The notes: generated from the sequence alone by a model not told the origin. 64,000 bases of DNA from CAVPUA01 sp963828015 (GCA_963828015.1 CAWHCD010000002.1:1-64000); one strand, 5' to 3'. Shown: positions 18,001-27,177, counted from the stretch's first letter. A program made the numbers and translations.

Positions 18001-18691
18001 GGACGACCTCACCGGTGTCAGAGTCGAGGGTGAGTCCGTGGGCGGCGAGCGCGGCTCGAAAGCCTGGGTCGGTCATGACAGCCGCGTGGCCGATGCCGTT
18101 GATGGCGTCAATCGAGTCGCGGACCCCGACCGTGTGCAGACCACGCCAGAGGTCTTCAGCGAACACTCTGGCGTTGATCTGAAGATGCAAATGTCGGTGT
18201 GGATCGCCGGCCCGAGACGTGTGGTGCCGCACGGTGACGGCCTCGATTTGGCTGACCGGAACCTGTACTTGCCCGCCCCTGGGCCCGACGCGAGTTGTCG
18301 CATGCTCGGCTATCCAGCCGATGATCTGACAGGCCGCTGCGTCCTGCGCTGCGTCGTACGCGGCGGAAATATCAGAGTGCAACTCAGCTGCCAGCGACCA
18401 GGATTTGGGTCCGTTCACAACGACTTCGACGAACCGAACCGCGCGCTCATCGTTGCGTAGTCGCCCCTTAGCGACTCCAGTGTCCGGGTCGTAGCCGGCC
18501 ACCCATGACTCGTAGGCGTCGCCGGTCAGTGGTGCTTCCTTGCGCACACCGTCGTCGCGTGTGGCCACGTACCGGTCGGCGATACCGGTGTCTTCAGCGA
18601 GGTAATAGTCGTCCGCGCGACTTCGGTCGGCCTCGACGTAATGCCGCGCTGCTGCCGCCGAATCGCGATAGACCTTCACGCCACCATGCAT
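15097..18691 (-). pseudogene. MobF-family conjugative relaxase/helicase (TrwC/TraA type), one frameshift
   Basis: Bifunctional relaxase and RecD-like helicase of about 1195 residues. The relaxase domain has paired tyrosines near the N-terminus (ADDYYLAEDTG) and the metal-binding His triad (HHTSRAGDPHRHLHLQ, about residues 180-195). The helicase has Walker A (LEGAAGAGKTTVLAET), Walker B (DLLLVDEAGML), a Q-box-like GDRHQLPAVG and the C-terminal superfamily I motif (ASTVHGAQGDTTTTAHVV). The frame changes once near 16615 between VVTGH and RGAVVADTREQ. The long Arg-rich C-terminal tail is typical of actinobacterial TraA. It nicks oriT and unwinds DNA for transfer. The start at ATG 18691 has no clear ribosome site. 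Confidence 0.88.
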
Positions 18692-18743
18692 TCGAATCAA
18701 CGCCCGCCAATAACAACCAACAATGGCCATTGAAATGCGCGAA

Positions 18744-18835
18744 GGTCACCCCGCAGGGGTGACCGTCCTACCAATATTGGTAGCATTCGTGCCGTCAATC
18801 AGCAAAGACTTGGTAAGTGCTGGTTGATAATGGGG
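18744..18835. other. Candidate origin of transfer (oriT) / relaxase promoter
   Basis: Just upstream of the relaxase gene three inverted repeats are stacked. GGTCACCCC-GCA-GGGGTGACC is at 18744-18764. A perfect 16-bp palindrome CTACCAATATTGGTAG is at 18768-18783. An imperfect pair TCAATCAGCA / TGCTGGTTGA lies at about 18796-18827. The stretch is notably AT-richer than its surroundings. MobF oriT sites are usually beside the relaxase gene and have such repeats near the nick, so this is the best oriT candidate, though a promoter/operator function is not excluded. Confidence 0.5.
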
Positions 18836-18873
18836 AGTGCTGAAAAGCTCATTCAGAGAGAAATATTCAGCAT

Positions 18874-19260
18874 TTATTGGGTCGGACGGGTTAGAAATAG
18901 CTCGGTGTCGGGTGACGGAAATTGCTTCGTCTCATACAAGTCGGCGAGCGCATCGACGATGGTTCGGATGAACGATCTACTCTGCGGGAACCTTCGGCCG
19001 GTGACATAGACGAGACCGGGGTGTGTGCGTCCATCTGCTCGCCAGTCGGTGGCAATGGCGTCGCAGTCGGAGACGTTGGTCGTCACCAGCACGCGACGCT
19101 GTTCGGTCGCGTAGGCGAGCAGATCCTCATCCGGTGTCGAGACGAACGAGAAGTCTTCAACGACCGCCGTCACGTCGAGCCCGCGGGCACGTAGCTCGGC
19201 GGCGATCGTGCCGTTGAACATTTCGTCGAGCAGCAGGCTCGGTGGTTTTGGTTCGCTCAT
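18874..19260 (-). CDS. DUF5615 PIN-like toxin
   Basis: 128 residues from ATG 19260. The start is typical of the DUF5615/Mut7-C PIN-like ribonuclease group: SLLLDEMFNGTIAAELRARG (first Asp), then DEDLLAYATEQRRVLVTTN with the later acidic residue in VSDCDAIA. It overlaps the upstream antitoxin-like gene by 4 bp (19257-19260). The likely activity is RNA cleavage held in check by the partner. Confidence 0.78.
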   Translation of the reverse strand: MSEPKPPSLLLDEMFNGTIAAELRARGLDVTAVVEDFSFVSTPDEDLLAYATEQRRVLVTTNVSDCDAIATDWRADGRTHPGLVYVTGRRFPQSRSFIRTIVDALADLYETKQFPSPDTELFLTRPTQ

Positions 19261-19703
19261 TGCCCGAGGAGTTCCCGTTGCCGCTCCCATGCGTTGACTG
19301 CCCTGGCCTCGAGTTCATCGACGTCGGCGATCCACGAGTCGATCTCGTCGGGGTAAGCCGACCAGTAGCGGATGGCGGTGTCGATCAGTCGGGTCGGTAC
19401 CCCGGTGTTCGTCTCGATCAGACTGACGATGCTCGCGGCGTTGAGGTCGGGTTCGGCTGCGCGCGCCGACCTCACGGCGCGGATCACCTCTCGGACGTCG
19501 GGCCCGCCGCTGAGGACGGCCCGGCGCCCCGTGCGGCCATCGCGAAACAGCACACCCGGGTGCTCGTCCATGCGCAGTGCCTCGTCAACGAAGCGGTTGG
19601 CCACCGAGGAACCGGACGAGCCCGGGTGGCGCGCGACGTAGGCCGACAGGCGGGCGTTGACCTGCGTGTCGAAGCGGATTGATCGCGGCGAGCTGCTAGC
19701 CAT
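19257..19703 (-). CDS. Antitoxin-like DNA-binding protein of the PIN pair
   Basis: 148 residues from ATG 19703. The N-terminus resembles a ribbon-helix-helix/CopG-type segment (SIRFDTQVNARLSAYVARH). The C-terminal part (VPTRLIDTAIRYWSAYPDEI) resembles the DUF433 antitoxin C-terminus seen with DUF5615 toxins. It precedes and overlaps the toxin, the normal type II order. An 8-bp inverted repeat spans its start codon and is a probable autoregulatory operator. Confidence 0.72.
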   Translation of the reverse strand: MASSSPRSIRFDTQVNARLSAYVARHPGSSGSSVANRFVDEALRMDEHPGVLFRDGRTGRRAVLSGGPDVREVIRAVRSARAAEPDLNAASIVSLIETNTGVPTRLIDTAIRYWSAYPDEIDSWIADVDELEARAVNAWERQRELLGQ

Positions 19704-19730
19704 GACTACACTGTAGCGAGTCGTAGTCAT
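19702..19730. promoter_or_regulatory. Inverted-repeat operator of the PIN toxin-antitoxin pair
   Basis: ATGACTAC (19702-19709) and GTAGTCAT (19723-19730) are perfect 8-bp arms. A second palindrome, CTACA-C-TGTAG, is nested at 19706-19716. The site overlaps the antitoxin start codon and lies in the divergent region shared with hsdR (start 19816). Confidence 0.6.
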
Positions 19731-19815
19731 TGTACTGGCGCACCGACTGTTGAACGGGCCGCGTCTCGTCCGACCGTCGTGTCAGCGTCGCTCGTCCGGA
19801 AAGTAAGGTCTCTGC

Positions 19816-22599
19816 GTGAGTGACGATCAGCTGCACGCCGAACAACGGGCGCGCGTGCTCATCGACGCTCAGCTCGGCGCGGCCGGTTGGTACGTTTGCG
19901 ACCTGAACCAGCTGGACCTGATCAACCACCCGCACTCCGCGGTGCGCGAGGTGATCATGAAGTCGGCTGGCCGGGCCGACTACATCCTTTATGTCGACCG
20001 CAAGATTGTCGGTGTGATCGAGGCGAAACCCGAAGGCACTCCGCTGTCCGGTGTGGAGTGGCAATCAGCGATGTACGCAACCGGGCTGTCCCCACGGCAA
20101 CAGCTTCGCGCGGTCACGGTCGATGGGCGCCTGCCGTTCGTGTTCGAGGCGTCTGGAACGGAAACGCACTTCACCAACGGCTACGACCCGACACCCCGCG
20201 CGCGGAGGGTCTTCGCATTCCCGCAGCCCCAGACACTCGGGCGCCTGCTCCGCGACGCCGCCGCCGAACCGGCGAACCCCACTTGGCGGGGCAAAGTGGT
20301 CACGCTTCCCGCGCTCGACGCTGCGCCGCTGCGGCCGGCCCAGATCACCGCAATCACGGCCGTCGAGAAGAGCCTCGCCGAGCAGCGCTTCGACCGCAGT
20401 CTCGTGCAGATGGCCACCGGCGCAGGCAAGACATTCACCGCAGTGACCGAGGCCTACCGGTTGCTCAAGTGGGGCGGGTTCAACCGGGTCCTGTTCCTCG
20501 TCGATCGCAACAACCTGGGCGATCAGACGCTGCGGGAGTTCCGCGACTACACCACGCCTGACGACGGCCGGAAGTTCACGGAGCTCTACAACGTCGACAA
20601 ACTCACCGGCGCCGGCATGGTCGGCTCGTCCAAGGTCGTCATTTCTACGATCCAACGGGTGCATTCGGTCCTGCGCGGCCAGCCAGTGCCCGAAGGCGAC
20701 GATCCCGAGCTGGACGCCGCGGTGCCGAGCGCGCCGGTTGAAATCGCCTACAACGTTGACCTGCCGCCCGAGGCCTTCGATCTGATCGTCGTCGACGAGT
20801 GTCACCGCTCGATCTACGGCGTCTGGCGCGGTGTACTGGAGTACTTCGACGCGCACATCGTCGGTCTGACCGCTACGCCGACCAAGCAAACCTTCGGCTT
20901 CTTCCAGCAGAACCTCGTGGCCGAGTACACCTATGCCGAGTCCATCGCGGACAAGGTAAACGTCGACTTCGACGTGTATCGGATCAGCACGCAGATCACC
21001 GGGCAGGGTTCCAGCGTGGAGGCTGGCACGATCGTGCCGGTGCGGGACAAGAAGACCCGCAAGGAACGCTACGAGTCACTCGACGAGGACCTCGACTACA
21101 CACCCGGTCAACTCGATAGAGCTGTCACGAGCGCCAGCCAGATCCGTCTGGTGCTCGAGACGTTTCGCGACCGACTGTTCACCGACATCTTCCCTGGACG
21201 CTCCACCGTGCCCAAGACGCTGATCTTCGCCAAGGACGACAACCATGCGGAGGAGATCGTCACCACGGCGCGCCAGGTCTTCGGCAAGGGCAACGACTTC
21301 GCCGCCAAGATCACCTACAACGCGAAAAACCCGCGCGACCTATTGGCGAAGTTCCGTAACTCGCCGTCGCTGCGGATCGCGGTCACTGTTGACATGATCG
21401 CCACCGGCACCGACGTCAAGCCTCTCGAATGCGTGTTCTTCATGCGCGACGTGCGTTCGGCGACGTACTTCGAGCAGATGAAGGGACGCGGCGCCCGCAC
21501 CATCTCCGAGACCGACTTCCAGGCGGTCACCCCGGACGCGCTCGCCAAGGACCGGTTCGTCATCGTTGATGCGGTTGGAGTTACCGAGCACGCGTACATC
21601 GACGCAGTACCGCTGGACCGTGAGCGGTCGGCCAGCCTCAAGCAGCTGCTCGGCAAGGCAGCCGCGTTGACGATCACCGAGGACGAGACGGCGACGCTTG
21701 CCTCTCGACTGGCTCGGCTTGATCAGCAACTCACCGCATCCGAGCAGGGCGAACTCGCAACCCTGGCCGGAGCGACGCTGTCGAGCATCGTCCGTGGGCT
21801 GGTCGACGCCGTGGACGTGGATAAGCAGGTCGAGGCGTTCGAGGTCGCCCGTCAAGGAAGTCCCCAGAGCACGCCGGCCGACGTCATCGCCGAGCTGATC
21901 GAGTCGGCCATCACTCCGCTGGCCGGCAACCCCGCGTTGCGTGAGCGGATTCTGGCGATCCGCGCCAGCCATGGCCTGGTGATCGACGAGGTCAGTGTCG
22001 ATGTGCTGCTCGGAGCGCACGGCGTCGTCGACACCGCCAAGGCCCGACAGGTGGTCGATTCGTGGCGGTCGTACCTGGACCAGCACAAGGACGAGATCAC
22101 CGCTCTGCAGCTTTACTACGCCGGCGATACGACCGCCAAGATTACCTACGCGGAATTGCGCGAGCTGGCCGATCGGATCAAGCGGCCCCCTTACAACTGG
22201 ACCCCCGACATCATCTGGAATGCGTACGCAGCCATCGAGGTCGACCTGGCGCACCCGCGCGTGCGACGGGCTGATCGACACACCGCGACCGACCTCGTGT
22301 CGTTGATCCGGTTCACTCTAGGCGTGGATGACACGCTGGTTCCCTACGCCGAGACGGTTGCGTCGAGGTATGCCGGTTGGCTGGCGCAGCAGGAACAGGC
22401 CGGCGTTGTCTTCACGGGGCGACAGCGGTGGTGGCTCGATCGAATCGCCGACATCATCGCGCAAGCCGCCGGAATCTCGGCCGATGATCTTGACAACGCG
22501 CCTTTCACCGAACGCGGCGGCATCGACGGTGCCCTCGCCGACCTCGGGCCTCAAGCTGCGGGGCTTCTTGATCGACTCAATGCAGAGCTGACCGCATGA
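19816..22599 (+). CDS. hsdR: Type I restriction endonuclease subunit R
   Basis: 927 residues from GTG 19816. The N-terminal nuclease domain has the PD-(D/E)xK core AGRADYILY...VIEAKPEG (about residues 51-76). The SF2 translocase has Walker A (QMATGAGKTFTAVTEA), DEAD-like VVDECHRSIYG, a TAT-type box (GLTATPTKQ), the motif V region (AVTVDMIATGTDV) and motif VI (MKGRGART). The C-terminus contacts the methylase core. It translocates and cuts unmodified DNA. It opens the operon hsdR-hsdS-GIY-YIG-hsdM and overlaps hsdS by 4 bp (ATGA). Confidence 0.93.
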   Translation: MSDDQLHAEQRARVLIDAQLGAAGWYVCDLNQLDLINHPHSAVREVIMKSAGRADYILYVDRKIVGVIEAKPEGTPLSGVEWQSAMYATGLSPRQQLRAVTVDGRLPFVFEASGTETHFTNGYDPTPRARRVFAFPQPQTLGRLLRDAAAEPANPTWRGKVVTLPALDAAPLRPAQITAITAVEKSLAEQRFDRSLVQMATGAGKTFTAVTEAYRLLKWGGFNRVLFLVDRNNLGDQTLREFRDYTTPDDGRKFTELYNVDKLTGAGMVGSSKVVISTIQRVHSVLRGQPVPEGDDPELDAAVPSAPVEIAYNVDLPPEAFDLIVVDECHRSIYGVWRGVLEYFDAHIVGLTATPTKQTFGFFQQNLVAEYTYAESIADKVNVDFDVYRISTQITGQGSSVEAGTIVPVRDKKTRKERYESLDEDLDYTPGQLDRAVTSASQIRLVLETFRDRLFTDIFPGRSTVPKTLIFAKDDNHAEEIVTTARQVFGKGNDFAAKITYNAKNPRDLLAKFRNSPSLRIAVTVDMIATGTDVKPLECVFFMRDVRSATYFEQMKGRGARTISETDFQAVTPDALAKDRFVIVDAVGVTEHAYIDAVPLDRERSASLKQLLGKAAALTITEDETATLASRLARLDQQLTASEQGELATLAGATLSSIVRGLVDAVDVDKQVEAFEVARQGSPQSTPADVIAELIESAITPLAGNPALRERILAIRASHGLVIDEVSVDVLLGAHGVVDTAKARQVVDSWRSYLDQHKDEITALQLYYAGDTTAKITYAELRELADRIKRPPYNWTPDIIWNAYAAIEVDLAHPRVRRADRHTATDLVSLIRFTLGVDDTLVPYAETVASRYAGWLAQQEQAGVVFTGRQRWWLDRIADIIAQAAGISADDLDNAPFTERGGIDGALADLGPQAAGLLDRLNAELTA

Positions 22600-23846
22600 C
22601 TGGATTGCCCGCCGGGTGGCGTCGCGCGTCGATCTCCGCGTTGGGAATACGAGTCCAGCCGGGGTTCGCCAGCGGAGCCCATTCCCGTATCGCTTCCGGC
22701 GTTCCGCATCTTCGGCCGATGAATATCAGCCGGCTCGGCCAGATCGACATGTCGGACCTCAAGTATGTCGAGGATCGCACTGACCGTCGCGTCGAGCACG
22801 GCGACGTGCTCTTTAACAATACGAACAGCCCCGAACTGGTCGGAAAGACTGCGTACGTGACGAGCCGCGAGCCGCTCGCTTACTCGAACCACATGACCCG
22901 CCTCCGATACGACGCAAGCACGATCGATGGTCGTTTTCTGGCCTACCAACTGCACGGCTTCTGGGCTGCCGGCTACTTCAAGGCGATCTGTTCCAACCAC
23001 GTCAATCAAGCGAGCGTCGCTTCCAGGCGGCTCGCGCAGGTCGAGATTTCCGTCGCACCACTGGGCGAGCAACGGCGGATCATCGAGATCCTCGAAGATC
23101 ACCTCTCCCACCTCGACGCTGCAGCGAAATACCTCGAAGCGGCTCAGCATCGGGTGCGATCGTACGTAGGGTCGCTTATCGAAAGCACCATTGGGCAAGA
23201 TCACCAATCGCAGACGTTGGCCGATATTTCGATCGGTTCCGGATACGGCACCTCGACCAAATGTGTTGTCAACGGCCCAGGACTGTCGGTCGTGCGCATT
23301 CCCAATGTCGTCGACGGTCAGGTCGACCTAACCGACACCAAGCGGGTCGCAGACCCGGAAGTCGACGTCAGCAGCTTCATCCTTCGCGAGGACGACCTGT
23401 TGATCGTCAGAACCAACGGTAGTCGTGAACTGATCGGCAAGTCCGCGGTTGTCCAGGCCGAAGTCACCGCGGCCTTTGCCTCGTATCTGATTCGGTTTCG
23501 AATTGACCAGTCACGCGCCCTTCCGCGCTGGGTAAGCGCAGTCCTCGGCTCGCCACGGCTGCGAGTGCAAATTGAGTCGCTCGCGGCGTCGAGCGCTGGG
23601 CAGTATAACCTCAGCCTCGGCAAACTTGGTCCGCTCCGCATCCCGCTACCAGAGCTCGACGTTCAGCGCGAGCTGGTCGCGCGGATAGATGACGCTCGCG
23701 TTGCAGCCCGCCGACTAGCAAGCGTGTGCAAGGCCTCATCGCGACGATCGAACACGCTCAGGCGTGGGTTGCTCCAGACAGCGTTCTCGGGACAACTGAC
23801 GGGCCGCGCGACCAATCTTGATCGGGCCGAGGAGTCGATAGCGTGA
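22596..23846 (+). CDS. hsdS: Type I restriction-modification specificity subunit S
   Basis: 416 residues. Two target-recognition domains are arranged as in HsdS. TRD1 (about 1-150) and its conserved helical spacer (GEQRRIIEILEDHLSHLDAA, then YLEAAQHRV) are followed by TRD2 (about 205-360) and a second helical spacer (VQRELVARIDDARVAARRLA). The pair of TRDs reads a bipartite DNA target. The gene starts inside the hsdR stop and ends 4 bp inside the GIY-YIG gene, so all are coupled. Confidence 0.9.
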   Translation: MTGLPAGWRRASISALGIRVQPGFASGAHSRIASGVPHLRPMNISRLGQIDMSDLKYVEDRTDRRVEHGDVLFNNTNSPELVGKTAYVTSREPLAYSNHMTRLRYDASTIDGRFLAYQLHGFWAAGYFKAICSNHVNQASVASRRLAQVEISVAPLGEQRRIIEILEDHLSHLDAAAKYLEAAQHRVRSYVGSLIESTIGQDHQSQTLADISIGSGYGTSTKCVVNGPGLSVVRIPNVVDGQVDLTDTKRVADPEVDVSSFILREDDLLIVRTNGSRELIGKSAVVQAEVTAAFASYLIRFRIDQSRALPRWVSAVLGSPRLRVQIESLAASSAGQYNLSLGKLGPLRIPLPELDVQRELVARIDDARVAARRLASVCKASSRRSNTLRRGLLQTAFSGQLTGRATNLDRAEESIA

Positions 23847-24745
23847 GCGGCAAGCAGATCAAGCTGTTCCTCGTCGACGGAACACCTGGCGGGCTGACTA
23901 CGGCGGAGATCACCAACTGGACCGGGCATGTACTTCAGGCGCAACGCTCAGACCTCGCTGGCCTGTTGAAGCGCGACGAGGCTCAACGTACCGGTGTGTA
24001 CCTGCTGCTCGGCGACGACGAATCCTCCGTCGGCGAGACCCGGTGTTATATCGGCGAGGCCGATGTCGTGGCCGACCGGCTTCGACACCACCATCGGGAC
24101 AAGGACTTCTGGGACCGGGTCGTCGTCGTCACGTCTAAAGATACCAACCTGACCAAGTCGCACGGCCGATACCTGGAGTCGCGGCTGATCACGTTGGCTA
24201 CGCAAGCAGGACGAGTGACGCTGGAGAATGGCACGGCACCGCCCGTTCCCGCGCTGCCTGAGGCCGATGCATCTGACATGGACTATTTCGTTGGCCAGCT
24301 ACAGATTGTGCTGCCAGTGCTCGGAGTTAATGCCATCCGCGTGCGTCCGCCCAAGGTCCCGACGAGCGTGGCTGTCCAAGTGGCTGAGTCTCCGATCTTT
24401 CATCTGCGAAACGCGAAGGCTGGCGTCGATGCCCGAGCCCAGCAGGTCGACGGCGAGTTCACGATGTTGGAGGGCTCGGTCGTCGTTGGGTCGTGGCACG
24501 GCGTCGGCAAAGCCGAGAGCACGATGAAGGCCTACGCGTCCTATCGCGCCCGACACGAGCAACTGCTGGCCGAAGGCGCGTTCGTCGCGGACTCGGGCGG
24601 CGCGCGACTCACGCGTGACATCGTCTTCTCATCACCCTCGACCGCAGGCGCGGTGGCCCTCGGTCGCTCGTGCAATGGCCGGCTCGAGTGGGTGTCGACG
24701 GACGGGCAACCATTCGGAGTATGGGAAAGCAGGGGCATTGAGTAG
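23843..24745 (+). CDS. GIY-YIG nuclease-domain protein with DUF4357-like C-terminus
   Basis: 300 residues from GTG 23843. The GIY-YIG catalytic pattern is intact: GVYLLLG, then CYIGEADVVADRLRHH (Tyr, Gly, Arg), then HGRYLESRLI (metal-binding Glu). The C-terminal part (VVVGSWHGVGKAESTMKAY, then LLAEGAFV and VFSSPSTAGAVALGR) matches the DUF4357 pattern. It lies between hsdS and hsdM and overlaps both, so it is made with the R-M system. It could be an accessory nuclease or a regulator of restriction; no function is established from the sequence. Confidence 0.82.
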   Translation: MSGKQIKLFLVDGTPGGLTTAEITNWTGHVLQAQRSDLAGLLKRDEAQRTGVYLLLGDDESSVGETRCYIGEADVVADRLRHHHRDKDFWDRVVVVTSKDTNLTKSHGRYLESRLITLATQAGRVTLENGTAPPVPALPEADASDMDYFVGQLQIVLPVLGVNAIRVRPPKVPTSVAVQVAESPIFHLRNAKAGVDARAQQVDGEFTMLEGSVVVGSWHGVGKAESTMKAYASYRARHEQLLAEGAFVADSGGARLTRDIVFSSPSTAGAVALGRSCNGRLEWVSTDGQPFGVWESRGIE

Positions 24746-26243
24746 CAGCGGAGCCGCCGATACCGGATCGCGACAGCTTGTCGACAAGCTGTGGTCGTAC
24801 TGCAACGTGCTGCGCGACGACGGCGTCTCGACGATCGAGTACACCGAGCAGTTGACTTACCTGATCTTTCTGAAGATGGCGCACGAACGGGCGACGCGGA
24901 AGATCAAGCCGATGAAGATCGTTCCCGACTCGTGCTCGTGGCAGCGGCTCTTGGACGCCGACGGCGACGAGCTTGAGATCACCTACCGCCACATCCTTGA
25001 AGACCTCGGCCGCAAGCCGGGCGCGCTGGGCACCATATTCCGGAAAGCGCAGAACCGCATTCAAGACCCCGCCAAACTCAAGCGGCTGATCGTCGAGCTG
25101 ATCGACAAGGAGAACTGGTCGGCGGCCGAGGTCGACGTCAAAGGTGACGCCTACGAACACCTTCTGGCCAAGGGCGCTGAAGACGTCAAGTCCGGCGCTG
25201 GCCAGTACTTCACACCGCGTGCACTGATCGACGCGATGGTCGACTGCATCCAGCCGACCGCGAACGACACTGTCTGCGACCCGGCCTGCGGCACCGGAGG
25301 GTTCTTGCTCTGGGCGCACGCCTACGCAGCGCGGGACGCGGAGAATCTCACTCCGGAGGAACGGAAGAAGCTCCAGGAGCACTTCATCTCTGGCACTGAG
25401 CTGGTAGACGGTACGGCCCGGCTGGCTGCTATGAATCTGTTGCTGCACGGTATCGGGCGTCCGGAGGGCGAGTCGTTAATCAGCGTCAAGGACGCACTCA
25501 CCGCCGACGATGGCCAGCGGTTCAGCGTTGTCCTGGCGAACCCGCCGTTCGGCCGCAAATCATCGGTGACGATGATCGGTGCGGACGGCCGGGAATCCCG
25601 TGACGATCTGGAGATCGTGCGTGACGACTTCTGGGTCACCACATCCAACAAGCAGCTCAACTTCGTCCAGCACATCAAGACGATCCTGGCCATCAACGGT
25701 CGCGCCGCCGTTGTCTTGCCGGACAACGTCCTGTTCGAGGGCGGGGCGGGGGAGACGATCCGGCGCCGCCTCCTGCGTGAGTTCGACGTCCACACGATGC
25801 TGCGCCTGCCGACTGGAATCTTCTATGCGGGCGGCGTCAAGGCCAACGTACTGTTCTTCGATAAGAAGCCCGCTTCCGAGACACCGTGGACTTCTCAGCT
25901 CTGGGTCTATGACTTCCGCACGAATAAGCACTTCACCCTCAAGCAGAGCCAGCTGCGTCGCGCCGACTTGGACGAGTTCGTCGACGCCTACGCGCCCGGC
26001 AAACCCCGCGATGGCCGGTCCGAGTCGGAACGATTTAAGGTGTTCACGTATGAGGAGCTGCTAGCCCGCGACAAGGTCAACCTTGACATCACGTGGCTGC
26101 GCGACGACTCACTCGAGGACCTCGACAACTTGCCCGCTCCAGAGGTAATCGCCCGTGAGATCGTCGATGACCTCACCGCTGCACTCGCCGAGTTTGAGGC
26201 AGTGGCGACCGCCCTCGAAGGCCGGATGCAAGCGGACAGGTAG
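24738..26243 (+). CDS. hsdM: Type I DNA methyltransferase subunit M
   Basis: 501 residues from TTG 24738, chosen because it lies 8 bp inside the preceding gene, follows AGGGG and gives the usual family length. The N-terminal helical domain starts RQLVDKLWSYCNVLRDDG. The N6-adenine methylase domain has the SAM motif DPACGTGGFLLWAH and catalytic NPPF (VVLANPPFGRKSS), with LPTGIFYAGGVKANVLFFD later. It methylates adenine in the target read by HsdS and protects the host. Having M last, after S, is an unusual order. Confidence 0.92.
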   Translation: MSSSGAADTGSRQLVDKLWSYCNVLRDDGVSTIEYTEQLTYLIFLKMAHERATRKIKPMKIVPDSCSWQRLLDADGDELEITYRHILEDLGRKPGALGTIFRKAQNRIQDPAKLKRLIVELIDKENWSAAEVDVKGDAYEHLLAKGAEDVKSGAGQYFTPRALIDAMVDCIQPTANDTVCDPACGTGGFLLWAHAYAARDAENLTPEERKKLQEHFISGTELVDGTARLAAMNLLLHGIGRPEGESLISVKDALTADDGQRFSVVLANPPFGRKSSVTMIGADGRESRDDLEIVRDDFWVTTSNKQLNFVQHIKTILAINGRAAVVLPDNVLFEGGAGETIRRRLLREFDVHTMLRLPTGIFYAGGVKANVLFFDKKPASETPWTSQLWVYDFRTNKHFTLKQSQLRRADLDEFVDAYAPGKPRDGRSESERFKVFTYEELLARDKVNLDITWLRDDSLEDLDNLPAPEVIAREIVDDLTAALAEFEAVATALEGRMQADR

Positions 26244-26287
26244 CTCGACTGCGCAATCTAACTTTGAGGGGATGAAACCCTGGTCCG

Positions 26288-26587
26288 GTGATACGAGTGA
26301 CTGTTGAACTGTGGCCCGGTGGCAATGCGACTGAAGCAAGCCAGCTCGGCCAAATGGCGATTGCGAACGTAACCCCGCACGACGATCCGGCGTCATACGT
26401 TGCAGCCGTGGTCGACGCCTCTGGTGAGCTCGTCTGCTCGCACGTCGTAAGGGGACACCGACGGAAGGACGGGTGGGCTGCGCTCGTCTCTCGAGCTCTT
26501 TCGCCGGCGACCATCGACAACTCAGACGAGGTCGAGAAGCTGACGTCGAAGATGGTCACACATCTCGCCGGCCCCGAGCAGGCATGA
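26288..26587 (+). CDS. Conserved small hypothetical protein
   Basis: 99 residues from GTG 26288. It begins VIRVTVELWPGGNATEA, continues LGQMAIANVTPHDDPASYVA and has a basic GHRRKDGWAALVSRAL segment. I recognise it only as a type of small protein often seen in actinobacterial accessory DNA; no function is known. It lies 44 bp after hsdM on the same strand and may be co-transcribed. Confidence 0.6.
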   Translation: MIRVTVELWPGGNATEASQLGQMAIANVTPHDDPASYVAAVVDASGELVCSHVVRGHRRKDGWAALVSRALSPATIDNSDEVEKLTSKMVTHLAGPEQA

Positions 26588-26610
26588 CGACCGAAGCCGG
26601 CCGACGAGAG

Positions 26611-26991
26611 TCAGCTTTGGGACTCGAGAAAACGCTGAAGTTGCGCGACGCTGACTCGCCGTGACCTCCCGATCGTGACCGACTCCAAGGCGCCGGAGTT
26701 GATCAGCTCGTAGACCTTGGTGCGGCTGATGCTGAGGTACTTGCCAGCATCGGTCGTATTGAGGAGCTGCTGGGTCGGTGGAAACGCCGCGATGTCCCGA
26801 CGGGGCGCAGCGCTCGGTGCGGCGTCGTCGATCACCGACCGCATGACCGTTGCCGAATCAAGCCAGGCCTGGGTGTGAGGCGAGTCCCTGAGCTGTGCCC
26901 GCACTTGCGCTTCAGCGTCAGGTGCGGTCTCCGCCTGGACGACCACATCGAGCGTGCGCAGCTGAGTGACCCAGACCTGGTAGCGCGGCAT
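26611..26991 (-). CDS. HTH_17 (excisionase-family) DNA-binding protein
   Basis: 126 residues from ATG 26991. The C-terminal third is an excisionase-type helix-turn-helix (LLNTTDAGKYLSISRTKVYE, then ESVTIGRSRRVSVAQLQRFL). The N-terminal part (YQVWVTQLRTLDVVVQAETA) looks like a small separate beta domain. It converges on the hypothetical gene at 26288. It may be a second recombination directionality factor or an element regulator. Confidence 0.78.
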   Translation of the reverse strand: MPRYQVWVTQLRTLDVVVQAETAPDAEAQVRAQLRDSPHTQAWLDSATVMRSVIDDAAPSAAPRRDIAAFPPTQQLLNTTDAGKYLSISRTKVYELINSGALESVTIGRSRRVSVAQLQRFLESQS

Positions 26992-27177
26992 GCTGCCTCC
27001 TTATCGGGCGAATCTGCTTACGATCCGATCTTGGCCGCACCTGCGCTCGAGCCCGGCGCGTCTTGATCTGCGCTGGGTTGGCACGCTCTGGAGGCGCGTT
27101 AGAGGACGTAAGCTCTCCGGCGCAACGGTAATAGGCCTGACGCTCAGGTTCACGACGGAGAGGACGATCGGTCTATC

